Shown: positions 21,176 to 30,848 of the stretch, one piece after another
Layout of the letters: each line of letters opens with the position of its first letter
Position numbering within the stretch: the stretch's first letter is position 1
Assembly (NCBI GenBank): GCA_019828545.1
Contig: JACVRA010000111.1
Coordinates: forward strand, 1 to 40,397
Reading direction: 5' to 3'
DNA length: 40,397 nucleotides
DNA from: Paracamarosporium sp. OC-R06-R3
Lineage: Eukaryota > Ascomycota > Dothideomycetes > Pleosporales > Didymosphaeriaceae
The notes under the pieces: generated by a model
The model's database searches: none
What the model was told of the DNA's origin: nothing
The model's input: only the letters and a program-made list of their open reading frames with translations
Program-made: the position numbers and the translations under genes

Positions 21176-21922
21176 CTAATCTTGATCGCTCTGTGCGGTG
21201 AACGCCTCAGTACCGATTGCCAGACATTCTGCTTGTAACCCCCTGGCCTCTTCTTGCCTGCTTGCGAGGCGGTGACGCTGGATTTGGCTTTTGCAAACCA
21301 GGCGATACTGCTTGAGCATCACCGTAGCTAGGCTAAGAAGGTTGTCCTTACTAACCGGGCTCGGCTGATCAACGGATTGATTGATATTATTATTATTGAG
21401 ACGACGGAGCGCACCATTCGTGGTAACGCCTTGCGACAGCATCTGAGGGTTGGTGTACAGGATCTCTTTCCATAGTTCAGAACTTGCAATGGTAATCCTA
21501 TCCCTTCCCTCTCTCTCCAAAGTGGCCTTTCGGGATTGATTTAATGTTTTCCGAATGGTTCTAGGTTTTCTGTCCCGAATGGTTCTAGGTTTTCTGTCCC
21601 GAATGGTTCTTGACGTTGAACGTTGGACTGCTCGGCTTCACGGATGGGGTTCTGCTTATCAACCGAACCATTTTCATGTTTAAACTGGTTCAACAGATGT
21701 TCCAGAGGAGGGAGCTGAACCGATGCATTTTGCGTTTCGCTGAGATTCTCAGTGACTGCGTGCTGACAGTGTATGATTCCTGTACAGGAGGGGAGGAAGA
21801 CGATTTTCTTCATTGGCAGGGCCCTGTAGATACTGGGGTGACGTCATGTCGGCCGGTAAAGATATACGTTGATTCTCCTTCTCCGACTTGATGTAGTACT
21901 GTTGGGGCGCTGTCATATTCAT
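21176..21922 (-). pseudogene. Gene C2: paralogue of C1, probably frameshifted
   Basis: Exon 1 (21922-21786) starts MNMTAPQQYYIKSEKENQRI. A 46-nt intron (21785-21740, GTACAG...ATCTCAG) aligns with the C1 intron, sharing CACGCAGT and the branch region. Exon 2 continues through LPPLEHLLNQFKHENGS into a 24-bp tandem repeat encoding EPFGTENL, then stops at 21541. The conserved C-terminal block (SSELWKEI, LSLATVMLKQYRLVCKSQ, ending at 21176) lies in another frame that is open across the repeat. Either an indel in or after the repeat broke the gene, or an unrecognised intron joins the parts. It converges on pseudogene R2, mirroring the C1/R1 pair. Confidence 0.65.
21553..21610 (-). repeat. 24-bp tandem repeat inside C2
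   Basis: Two identical 24-bp units plus a 10-bp partial copy. The unit encodes EPFGTENL in the upstream C2 frame. C1 lacks it. The frame change in C2 occurs at or just after the third, partial unit. Confidence 0.9.
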
Positions 21923-22780
21923 GCCGAATTGTAGAATAATCAAAATTGTATCAGGGAGTGAAGACGGAAAACAAGCGCTCGGTATCTGCAACACAGCTTC
22001 TCCACGACATCATAGCGCTAAACTACAACTCAATCCACTGCCGAAACGGAGCTCGATTCTATTGATCGCCCTTCTGAGCTTCCTGCACGCATCCCTGGGT
22101 GCATTGCCTTAGAGCGTGGCACAGCATAGCATCTTGTCCCGCAAATGAAACCTCAAGGTTCAAGGTACGCCAAGGCGTAGTCGCCAATAGTTTTCTTCCC
22201 CGTCTACAGGAGTTTCCGCCTCGCAACACATTCCGCTTCGTCGTCTAGCCACCACGATAGGTCTGTGCAACATAGCCCCGCTTCCCGCACCTCATCACCA
22301 CCCCTGGTGGTGCTTCGCGGAGGAAGGACAAGGGGTAAACAGTAAGCCTGGGGCTTGACGCAGGCATGTAGCAGGGAGGTATGGCGCGTCAGCCACGTTG
22401 TGGGGCAGTGGTAGTGCGATGCGAGCAATCGCATCCTTGGCAGTGACAAGGGTTTTCAGATCTGATCGAACCTTGTAGGCGAGCTGGCCCGCACTCTGGG
22501 CACAGTCAATTGACGCTCGGCCCCATGCATGAAGTAGTGTTCCGTTGAATTTTAGCGCCTGTGTCACGAGTAGCTTCGACTTGTCAACGTGCGGCGTCTG
22601 TGGCGAACATGTAGGAGGCATTTACTTTGTTTATTTGCAGACGATTCGCAGATGCGTCCCATCCGCGCTACGCTTCATTGGCTTTAACTATAGCCTTTCG
22701 CTAATTCCGGCTCGTCGCTTTCAAGAACTTATCTGCGCATATTCGAACTTCGTAATCCACATTCTTTCAAGGAATCAACC
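21923..22780. other. Intergenic with a repeat fragment; promoter of the C2H2 gene
   Basis: A minus-strand frame (22621-22295, starting MPPTCSPQTPHVDKSKLLVT) looks moderately protein-like but has no domain or splice support and is not called. Around 22255-22300 a short stretch (CTGTGCAACATAGCCCCGCT) matches part of the dispersed repeat seen at 8.2 and 33.9 kb. Confidence 0.4.
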
Positions 22781-24212
22781 ATGAACGGACAGGAACATAT
22801 CTTCGAGATTAATCAGGAGAACTCACACTTGTATAGCAACACGAGTACCGGACTCACCTTCAAAAATTTGGCAATGGGAACATCAAACCCTCCAGAGCGA
22901 CCCCCGGTCTCAGGAGACACCACTCGACGATCTGGTTATAAGGAAAATGCTTCCTTTAAGATTGGCAATATCTGGCCGGTTGCGCTGCCAACTGCTCCTG
23001 AGACTGATTACAACCTTGAGCCTCCCTGGTCGATTGCGCTGCCAACTGCTCCTGAGGCTGATTACATTGAGCCTCCCTGGTCGATTGCGCTGCCAACTGC
23101 TCCTGAGACTGATTACAACCTTGAGCCTCCTTGGTCGATTGCGCTGCCAACTGCTCCTGAGGCTGATTACATTGAGCCTCCCTGGTCGATTGCGCTGCCA
23201 ACTGCTCCTGAGGCTGATTACATTGAGTCTCCCTGGTCGATTGCGCTGCCAACTACTTCTGCGACTGTTCAGACTAATAACGACCTTGAGCCTGCATGGT
23301 CGATCGCTGATTACAACCTCGGGCCAATTGCGCTACCAAATACTCCTGGGGCTGTTGAGACCGATTCAAGCATACTCAACACTGAGTCTCTAAATTCTGA
23401 CTTCCGGTTCGCACCGTCTTTGGCAGCCTCGGACCCAGACCGTCCGCGGGAGACTGCTCAACTTCAAATGGTGATCCCAGACCAGGAATTGCGGCAAATG
23501 TACAACGATCGATTCGTTCAATTGTGGGGAGGTGACCTTGATAAAGTCGTAAACAGCTGGGCTCAATTACTTCGTAGAGATGTCTACGGTACCGCAGAGG
23601 TTTTAATTGCCAACACTTACATGGGCTTAAAACCAGATTGGTGGCCAGACGTCCCCTATAGGACGCCTTCACGTTTGCCCAGGAAAGGTTGTACCCCTCT
23701 AAACTACGCGCTTTGCAACAAACTAAAGCTTAACAGATCGTATAACATTTGCTATTGAACTAATGTTCGTTCACAAGACAACAACTCAAATACGGCAGGA
23801 TTGGTTGGTCAGACGGCGAGACGTCGTAGCCAAAATCAAGAAACAGGAGGTGCTCAAAGATATATTGGAGATTGCAGACAAACAGGTGGATTTGCAGCAG
23901 GATGTCAATCTAGGCCGCCAACCTGCTGCTGAGCACACCAGAGTCAGGTGTCCAATTTGCCAGAAAGATTACAGCAACTTAAACAGCCATATGAGGGTTC
24001 ACGTTCGCAAGACAGAAAGCTTTTTTTGTCCTATGTGTAATCGGACGTGGAAAGGTAACAGAATACCACACATTTTTCGGCACGTGGAGAAACCAGGCCA
24101 AAAGCGCAAGCGGAATGAGTGCTGGCCATTAGAGACAGTCAAAGCGCACTTCAATGACGATGAGACAAAGAAACGAATTCATGATCGCTATACTCAGAGT
24201 GTCAGACAGTGA
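22781..24212 (+). CDS. Repeat-rich WWP/VPY protein with two C2H2 zinc fingers, 460 aa
   Basis: Exon 1 (22781-23687) and exon 2 (23737-24212) are joined by a 49-nt intron (GTTGTA, branch AACTAAA, TTAACAG), which removes a stop and gives KDRITFAIELMFVH across the junction. Residues about 66-160 are a tandem repeat of SIALPTAPEADYIEPPW type. Residues 230-330 hold a helical region around GLKPDWWPDVPY (W287-W288), resembling the YDR124W-like family. The C-terminus has two C2H2 fingers: C374-C377-H387-H391 and C400-C403-H414-H418. The basic tail after them may serve nuclear targeting. A nucleic-acid-binding role is inferred from the fingers; the combination with a WWP/VPY helical region and a Pro/Ala repeat is unusual. 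It shares the WWP/VPY motif with the gene at 18.2 kb but not its overall sequence. Confidence 0.78.
22979..23262 (+). repeat. Coding repeat of alternating 54- and 51-bp units
   Basis: Five good units alternate between an 18-residue form (...TDYNLEPPW) and a 17-residue form (...ADYIEPPW), giving a partly 105-bp higher-order period. Two degenerate units follow. All length steps are multiples of three. Two other frames are open across the array as a by-product. Confidence 0.92.
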
Positions 24213-25117
24213 TAGATATTATACACTAAAGCTTCGTCCGCGCGTGCAATAATAACTTCCATTGCGAGTAGCGGGTTTGCACATCGCGCCCGTATCCTCA
24301 TGCTTTCCACGGTTTGCGAATCTGATATTTCCACAGCATAATCAGCAGTACGTCATACGTGGAAGCTACGAAATCAGTTTACATTTCTCCTATCTCGCGG
24401 CGAAATGCACTGCAATCCACCAATAAATTTGTCAATGCATTCTTTTCTATTTCTGCCTCTCGCTGCGTAAATGAGCCTCGGCCAAGGCCGACGTGGTACC
24501 AGCGTATTCATTCGTTGGTCATGACCTTGCTTTCTGCACACGCTTCTGGGTGCTTTCAGCGTGAAAGCATGGGACGTGTACGACATGAACGATCTGGGTC
24601 AGTTGCAACAGGCGCAAGTTCTTCTATACAGAAGCTTATTCCGCGTGCAACAAAACATTCGTTTGCCAGAACCACAGGCTTGCTTCAGTGCATTACGTCG
24701 GGATATAATCTGAGGGCCTGTTCGGTCGAATCATAATCGGTAATCCAGTTCAGTTTGAATTTTGCTGTTAGATGGCCTGTGCAAAAAACAGGTCTAGAGT
24801 TGTATCTAACCTAATTAGACTATTCCTTTGAAGTAAAAAGGGCCAAAAAATAGCCTTACGTAATAGTGAAAGATAATCTACGTGACTTTTAGGCTATCAC
24901 GTGATCTAGATTATATCTCTTACTGAACATAGTCTTGATCACATACGTTAAGGCCGGTTTAGCTGCGTTTTAGAGCCCTTCAAGTGCCTTCGCAACTGCC
25001 TTACTAAATTCGTCCGCCGATTCGATCATGCTATAGGCCACCTAGGCTAGCGCGCTACCGCCGCCCTGCTATTGAAATTGAGATACGTGTCAGCCAAGGC
25101 GACCATCATCACAGAGG
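24213..25117. other. Intergenic, AT-rich, with a copy of the 13.4-kb repeat unit
   Basis: Positions 24529-24557 match 13443-13471 exactly in reverse complement. The right half (24720-24960) is AT-rich with TTACGTAATA and CACGTGAT motifs. No coding sequence was supported. Confidence 0.5.
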
Positions 25118-25761
25118 ATGACAATGTCGCAGCGCTATACGATAACTTGGCTTTCGTTCATAAGACAGCCTGCACCTTGTCTACGTGTCCGAGGACGAGC
25201 AACGAACGAAATATCCGTGCGCGTTGCTAATGGTGGGTCTAAGCCCGCCCCAGAAGAATTTTTAGCCGATATTCAACTGCCCCGCACTTCTTACCCGCGC
25301 CATCAGCCATTTCCAAATATTTACTCGCGTTGCAAGTCGGACTGTCGCCGCACCTGTGAAAACTTGCAAAACGCGACATTAGACCAACCCAACTTTGGAG
25401 GTATGTAACACCATTTTTTCCTAAAAGCCTAGCGCTAATCGCTTTAATAGACGTACGACGGACAAAAGGGATCGCGCACTTGGTGTATCTAGCTGACCTA
25501 CACAACCTCCTTCGTTTTCGCGCTAATACTACGTGCAGAGAACGGAACGCCCCCGGCAACGTCATGCTAAGACAGCCCGACAAATTGGGTGAGGAGTTGA
25601 TTGAGAAAGAGGGGACTGTGAAGCTTGTTGAGGGCGATCTGTATGTTAGAAAGAACGGACAGACGTCTAGGCTTGACTTTCAGGAGCATAGAGTGTTCAA
25701 AGGAGAGAAACTTTTTTGGCCTGCATCATGCAAATATCATTTGAATTATGTAGAGGGATAA
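25118..25761 (+). CDS. Two-exon hypothetical protein, about 197 aa
   Basis: Exon 1 (25118-25400) and exon 2 (25451-25761) are joined by a 50-nt intron (GTATGT donor, GCTAAT branch, TTTAATAG acceptor) in phase. Exon 1 includes NGGSKPAPEEFLADIQLPRT; exon 2 includes KLGEELIEKEGTVKLVEGDL and ends HLNYVEG. The first 30 residues are less convincing, and another frame in that stretch looks equally protein-like, so the true start may differ. No domain is recognised. Its last 16 bases overlap the 3' end of the convergent gene on the minus strand. Confidence 0.55.
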
Positions 25762-26801
25762 TCGTACGGGCGAAAACATCGTGTAAGAATTGCATCAGGT
25801 ACCCATGCCGAATATTCTTTTCCCTTCGGGGGAACGAAGGACCTAGGTAGATCTATAGTCAAGCGTGATACTGTACTGTTTGCTGGAGGGTTACTCAGGC
25901 TCGCTATCTTCTCCTGGAGACGATCTAAGTTTCCCACCGCGACGTAGGTTATCCAATGATCGTTCTCGTATCGGTGATCGCGATTTTTAGTTGCGTCAAG
26001 GTACGCTACTGCATGGTATAAATCGCAACGTTCTATCGCCAACGTTTCCCCTAGCTGGGGCTGATGCCTCACAACAATCGGATGATCTGCGCCGTGTCCA
26101 GTGGGCCCAGAAGATTTGTCGTTACCACTAGTCCCCAGGTCCGACCCACTCCACAAACGTTTTGCAGGATGCGGTAAGTCTTCGTCCGGTAGTCGTTTGT
26201 TGTTCGAATGTCCGGAGGTGTTCTGAGTTGTACCAACAGTCCGCTCCCGGCTGTCTGCTTCGCGTTCCGAGGTATGTGTACCTGACTGGGGCGCAGGCTC
26301 CATTATGGCATCGTCGACGCTGTCTTCCTCTCGGCCGATTTCGAGGTACTCGATAAGACAAGCTATTACATGCTCCGGCCCGTTTTGGGATCTGTATGCT
26401 CCTAAGACGTCTGATTGTGCTAATATCAAAGCAACACGGTTGCCAAATACAGCTCGGACCTGGTTGACATCCGTGACATAGATCGTTTCAATGTTCGATT
26501 TGTTCCTCTTATCATGCCCAAATACTCTTTCCCCAGTCAAGTGCTTGTCGTGATCTTTACACCACTGCGCTAAGTCTTGTTCGACCATACTGTGCTTCAG
26601 CTCCTGTGCCCTTTCCTTGAACATCTCTACAATTGATGAACTTTCGTATTTTTTGTATCTTGGACGGAAAACTGTTGTGCGAGCTGACCAATATCTGGCA
26701 AGAATGTGTATTTTGGGATCAATGTTGTCACCTGGTTGCTGCTTCCTACTTGCTGACTGGATATCCTTCGTCAATTTCTCTATTACACTGATTGAACTCA
26801 T
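25746..26801 (-). CDS. Hypothetical protein, 351 aa
   Basis: Single-exon frame from ATG 26801 (MSSISVIEKLTKDIQSASRK). The N-terminal half looks globular and helical (VNQVRAVFGNRVALILAQSD, EHVIACLIEYLEIGREED). A polar, low-complexity middle (about residues 165-240, with NNKRLPDEDLPHPAKRLW) is followed by a second ordered part (LYHAVAYLDATKNRDHRYEN, LDRLQEKIASL). No domain could be named. Divergent from the 570-aa gene, with which it shares an upstream region of 320 bases; it may be co-regulated with it. Confidence 0.7.
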   Translation of the reverse strand: MSSISVIEKLTKDIQSASRKQQPGDNIDPKIHILARYWSARTTVFRPRYKKYESSSIVEMFKERAQELKHSMVEQDLAQWCKDHDKHLTGERVFGHDKRNKSNIETIYVTDVNQVRAVFGNRVALILAQSDVLGAYRSQNGPEHVIACLIEYLEIGREEDSVDDAIMEPAPQSGTHTSEREADSRERTVGTTQNTSGHSNNKRLPDEDLPHPAKRLWSGSDLGTSGNDKSSGPTGHGADHPIVVRHQPQLGETLAIERCDLYHAVAYLDATKNRDHRYENDHWITYVAVGNLDRLQEKIASLSNPPANSTVSRLTIDLPRSFVPPKGKEYSAWVPDAILTRCFRPYDYPST

Positions 26802-27121
26802 CGTGGGACTGGAAAATGGAGCGGGTGGTCAGAAAACGGAGGCGTGGAGGAAGCACATTCCAAGCGCCAAGACATGGACCAAGCGTCCAACGAATTCGCG
26901 TTTGGACGGTGGCAAATTTGACCCCATGCGGGTTTAGAACTGAACCAATCCTTCTATTGGCTGTATTCATAGCTGAGCGCTTAGGCATCGTAACGTAAAC
27001 AGTTTCGGGGATGAGGCCACTCGTATCCTGGGCTGTGCGTCTAGTGCCTTGGCGATTTCACTCGAGCTCGCAGCATCTGTCTGCGGTTTGCAACAAAAAC
27101 CCTCAACCCCAATGAGCTGAC
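26802..27121. promoter_or_regulatory. Bidirectional upstream region
   Basis: 320 bases between two divergent start codons must hold both promoters. No clear TATA element was seen, and short frames in the interval are not supported. Confidence 0.5.
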
Positions 27122-28834
27122 ATGTCGATAGATGCAGATACTCACGATGACTACTCCGATTTCGATCCGGTCTCCGCAAGAGTGAAAGCGTTTCGAGACT
27201 CGCTACGTTCGCTTGACAATGAGCGCGACAAGTTCCAAGCATGCGTGGCCATACGCAACGATCTCCTCGATGAGCATACGGAGCTATCTATGCTATTCTC
27301 GGGTATAGAGGAGGTCATGGTAACGGAATGCGTTCAATACAAGGCATCCAAGGGACGATGGTCAAGCAGTAGCGAGGAAGACGCAAAGCAATGGGAGCGC
27401 TTTACGGATATAGCCAGTTCTGGCGTAAACTTGAAGAAGGAGTGCTTGGCTCCTCTTACCAAAGTGGGTGCATTTTGGAACGTCGAGAAAGTCAAACACT
27501 ATGGGTGGGCCTCTATGGGCTGGAAGTTTTGCAAATTACTTGGTACCGCTGCGGCTCGTAATCCGAGCTGGGAAAAGGCTTCAACTAAACTGAACCAATC
27601 GATCCGGAGAAGGATTAGCGATGGAAAGCTGATGCGAGACTCAATGAACCCTCTTGAACAAGCTGACCTGGAAAATCTGGCAGCATGGCGGGATGAAGAT
27701 ACATTTATGAAGAAGGAGAAGTTCGCTACCCAGCCGCAGCAAGCACCACAAGCGGATGTGACATATCAACCTGAATCGCTCGAAAGTGGCATTCTTATAA
27801 CTGCACCGACAACGATTGCGCCTGATAACGCGACGGTCGACCTCGCTGCGTCAGTTCCATCAACACCACTCAACGCTCAGATATCTGGTGAAAGTGCCTC
27901 CTCCACACCACTAACCACGCCACCGACCACGCCATCCCAAAGCCCAATTGATATCCTTCACATGGAACACTCTGAAAACTCACAGCTAAGCACACATGCT
28001 GCCTCTCCAAACATCATCTCTAGTAATGATACCCTGGATGAAACAGAATCGCATAGGCTTGAGTCTGAAGCTGATATATTCCCAACTCCCGGGCGAGCAT
28101 GGAGCCGACTTCGCATGCGACCCAACCCGACGCCTGTGCCATTAATAGGAAGAGTTCCTTCCAGCACGCGAAAGGGCCGTTCTCAGAAGAGAAAAACAGA
28201 CTCCGGCCAGGAAAGCAACCGCATCTGCACCTGTACTGATACCGTCTCTCCCAAGCTGCTGTCGGCGATAGAGCGTTTGGAGCAGACGAACAACAGAGAG
28301 GACGTCGACATAGCTACCACATATAAAGCGCAATGTCATGCGCTTTGCCCGGAACATCTTAAGCTGTACGCCCTGTGGGCGACAACAGGCATATTACGCT
28401 CACAGCAGTCCAGGGGTGGCGAGCCCTTGTCTGCCTCCAAATGGCCGGCATCATATACCGAACACTCTTCGTTTCCATGCCAAGCCTCAAAGCGACGTCG
28501 TTTATCACTCCCGCAACTCTCCCAGTCCAGTTCGGTCATCGCAGAGAGAAATAGCTCAGATGATCGAGTCGTCTTTGTTTCTGTTCCGGAGGACAAGACC
28601 GAAGCGCGGCCTATCCATCAAACTGCAACTGATGCCCATTTTCGGGATCAGGTGCTGACTGAGCTGGAGCGGAAAACGGCGCGGAACAAGCCCTACAAGA
28701 CTTGGGGAGAGCTAAATACTCAAGGCATGCGTACTCTGTTAAGACAGATGGAGTTTTGTAGCTTACATTTTGGAAACTGCTCTGATACGCCTCCCCTATT
28801 TCCCTTAAGGAGGAAAGAGATAAAAAATTTATAA
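27122..28834 (+). CDS. Large hypothetical protein, 570 aa
   Basis: Single-exon frame from ATG 27122 (MSIDADTHDDYSDFDPVSAR). The first 200 residues look ordered and helical (FRDSLRSLDNERDKFQACVA, HYGWASMGWKFCKLLGTAAA). Then comes a long Ser/Thr/Pro-rich, probably disordered middle (STPLTTPPTTPSQSP). The C-terminal third has an HALCPEHLKLYALWATTGIL block, basic patches and an ordered end (LTELERKTARNKPYKTWGEL). No domain was recognised. Convergent with the F-box-like gene, with 105 bases between the stop codons. Confidence 0.75.
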   Translation: MSIDADTHDDYSDFDPVSARVKAFRDSLRSLDNERDKFQACVAIRNDLLDEHTELSMLFSGIEEVMVTECVQYKASKGRWSSSSEEDAKQWERFTDIASSGVNLKKECLAPLTKVGAFWNVEKVKHYGWASMGWKFCKLLGTAAARNPSWEKASTKLNQSIRRRISDGKLMRDSMNPLEQADLENLAAWRDEDTFMKKEKFATQPQQAPQADVTYQPESLESGILITAPTTIAPDNATVDLAASVPSTPLNAQISGESASSTPLTTPPTTPSQSPIDILHMEHSENSQLSTHAASPNIISSNDTLDETESHRLESEADIFPTPGRAWSRLRMRPNPTPVPLIGRVPSSTRKGRSQKRKTDSGQESNRICTCTDTVSPKLLSAIERLEQTNNREDVDIATTYKAQCHALCPEHLKLYALWATTGILRSQQSRGGEPLSASKWPASYTEHSSFPCQASKRRRLSLPQLSQSSSVIAERNSSDDRVVFVSVPEDKTEARPIHQTATDAHFRDQVLTELERKTARNKPYKTWGELNTQGMRTLLRQMEFCSLHFGNCSDTPPLFPLRRKEIKNL

Positions 28835-28939
28835 AAAGAAATAGAACAAATGTTAAACTATTCTCTTTTTGTTATGAGTGATAGTCTTGAAAATCGGTGA
28901 TCTGCTTTAGAATTCCTTCTTCAATCCCATCTCATCTTC

Positions 28940-30323
28940 CTATGCCCGATTGTCCTCCCTCCTCGTCCTCCTCGTTAGAATCGGCTTTCCAATCTCCTCG
29001 CACTCCACTTCCTCCACTCTACCCTTCTCAAGCCGTAACTCCATGTTGTCATGATGGTTGGACGAATCGCTTGTCTCATCCGAGGTTAACAACCAACGTT
29101 TTGGGTGGCCTATTCCCCATATACCAACAAGAGGATACTCCTCAGATCCAACCCCTTCCTGGTACAGCTGGTAAGCGTATGGCCAGTCCCTGTCGTATTC
29201 TTCATCATTTTTGGGCACCTCTAAGAAGTCTCTCCGGGCTAGTGTCTCCACATAATCCTGTTGGTAGCGCAGCTTATGCCCTACTAATTTCTTTTGCGAC
29301 CCTGTCTTGCTCTGGAAATCCCATGCAAGCATAATTGTTTTCGTTTGGAAACGTTCACAATCTTCTAATCCACAGTAGATGTCTTGTATAGTCTGTTTGG
29401 CAGCCAATGCTCCTGACTGTATTCGGTTCCATTGAGAGCAGGCGAATTGAAATGCTTGTTCTGTGTTGTAATCGATGCGTTTTGGTCCATGCTCGTTACC
29501 ATACTTATCTGCAGAATACCTGCACGTCCGCCCTACGTTGCTCCCAAAGCAGCATGTATGGCCGCACTCGGTACCAAGATGGGGAAGAACCAGGCCGGGG
29601 CATTCTTTGTATTGAAGTGACTTGGCCTGGTCATCTTTATGGAGAAACTTCTGCCAGTCGTAACCTATAACTCCTCCAAAGCCACCGTATGTCTCTAAAG
29701 AGTGATAGTATAGTCCTTCTGCGACCAATGGATTTCTTGTTGTCTCAATTTCTGGACAGTTAAATACGAGCAGTACCTTGTCAAACGGGCATCGAAGAAG
29801 CATTCGTAATGGATTTCGAGGATCTTTCCACACATCTAAGTCGATATCCATAGAGAACAAGCGACCATCCGGGGAGCCCACTGAACGCTTGGAACATACA
29901 TCTATTGAAAGCGTAATCGACCGTAGTGCCTCCCAGCTGAGATCAAAACTGATCTCCTCCCGTAGGGCGATCGATTTGTTGTAGTACTGCTCAAAACGTT
30001 CTTGGAAGGACTTTAAGTATCCCTTTAGGTGACTGCCAGCTGCTTTCAATAGTTCCTAGATCCCGATATTTAACAAGCTTTATTGTAAAAGTAGGAACAT
30101 AAGTTACCTTGTTTGCTAGCTTGCAGGATAGAACAAGTCCCTGGCAGCAGTCTTCTTGAGTAACTCCATTTGCATGCCATTTTCGAGCGAGCGGAGGAAG
30201 AGGTAGGTAGTCGTAAATTACATGACGGAGATCGTGAGTGAGCTTTTCGAAGAAATCGCTCTGGGTCTGATCAGCGATTGCAACGCCCGCCTGCGCTGCC
30301 GTCCCTGGCCTTGTGCCCCCCAT
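28940..30323 (-). CDS. F-box-like hypothetical protein, about 443 aa
   Basis: Exon 1 (30323-30108) and exon 2 (30055-28940) are joined in phase 0 by a 52-nt intron (GTAACT...GATCTAG), giving CKLANKELLKAAGSHLKGYL across the junction. Near the N-terminus FFEKLTHDLRHVIYDYLPL resembles the F-box-like motif common in fungal proteins (LPxELRxxIYxxLP). The body is not recognised; it has a Cys/His cluster (GTECGHTCCFGSNVGRTC) that might bind metal, and an acidic C-terminal part. If the F-box is real, the protein could be an SCF substrate adaptor, but this is inference. ATG 30323 was chosen because the frame further upstream has no ATG. Confidence 0.65.
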
Positions 30324-30760
30324 GACGGCTTCGCTCGCCGATGCGCGACGTTCAGACAATCCGAGTGGCCTGTACTAAGGTGAAAATGCGTTTGAAAAGC
30401 TAGCGTGGGTGACGGTGTCGGAGTATACCTCGCGCATCTATTTCCCAAACAGCCAAGCCTGCCCCGTCGCACCTATGCCTAATCGGCTTGACACGTATGA
30501 TAGTCTGACGTAAATTACCAAAGTAAAGCAAATGAGCGTTTTTGTTGTACTTGGAGTAGATTTGTGTACAATACGTTGTGATTACTTATTGATCTATATT
30601 CACTATGAAGGCCACATACAGTACCGCTTATTTAAAGTGAACATACTACTCAACTGGCTAACCTCACTCTTTTGGCCTTTCCTGCTACTCTAACGTCTTT
30701 TTCAAAGCACGTTCCACCAAAACACAGAACCAGGTAGAGTCCGCTGCTCTTAATTCAAAC

Positions 30761-30796
<36 letters not shown>

Positions 30797-30848
30797 CGTG
30801 AACAACAGTTTTGAAAGTCGGTTAGCTTTGTCGTGGACCTCAACATAC
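30324..30848. other. Intergenic with a TGT microsatellite
   Basis: Upstream region of the F-box-like gene and 3' side of the hydrolase. Holds a (TGT)12 tract and AT-rich sequence; no gene supported. Confidence 0.5.
30761..30796 (+). repeat. (TGT)12 microsatellite
   Basis: Twelve uninterrupted TGT triplets. Read on the minus strand it would encode poly-Gln in a 73-codon frame, but that frame has no other support. Confidence 0.98.

Noticed and set aside
22947..23393. Alternative plus frame and a minus frame over the 51/54-bp repeat
   Set aside because: Repeat units are multiples of three, so other frames stay open; only the 325-codon frame splices to the C2H2 exon.
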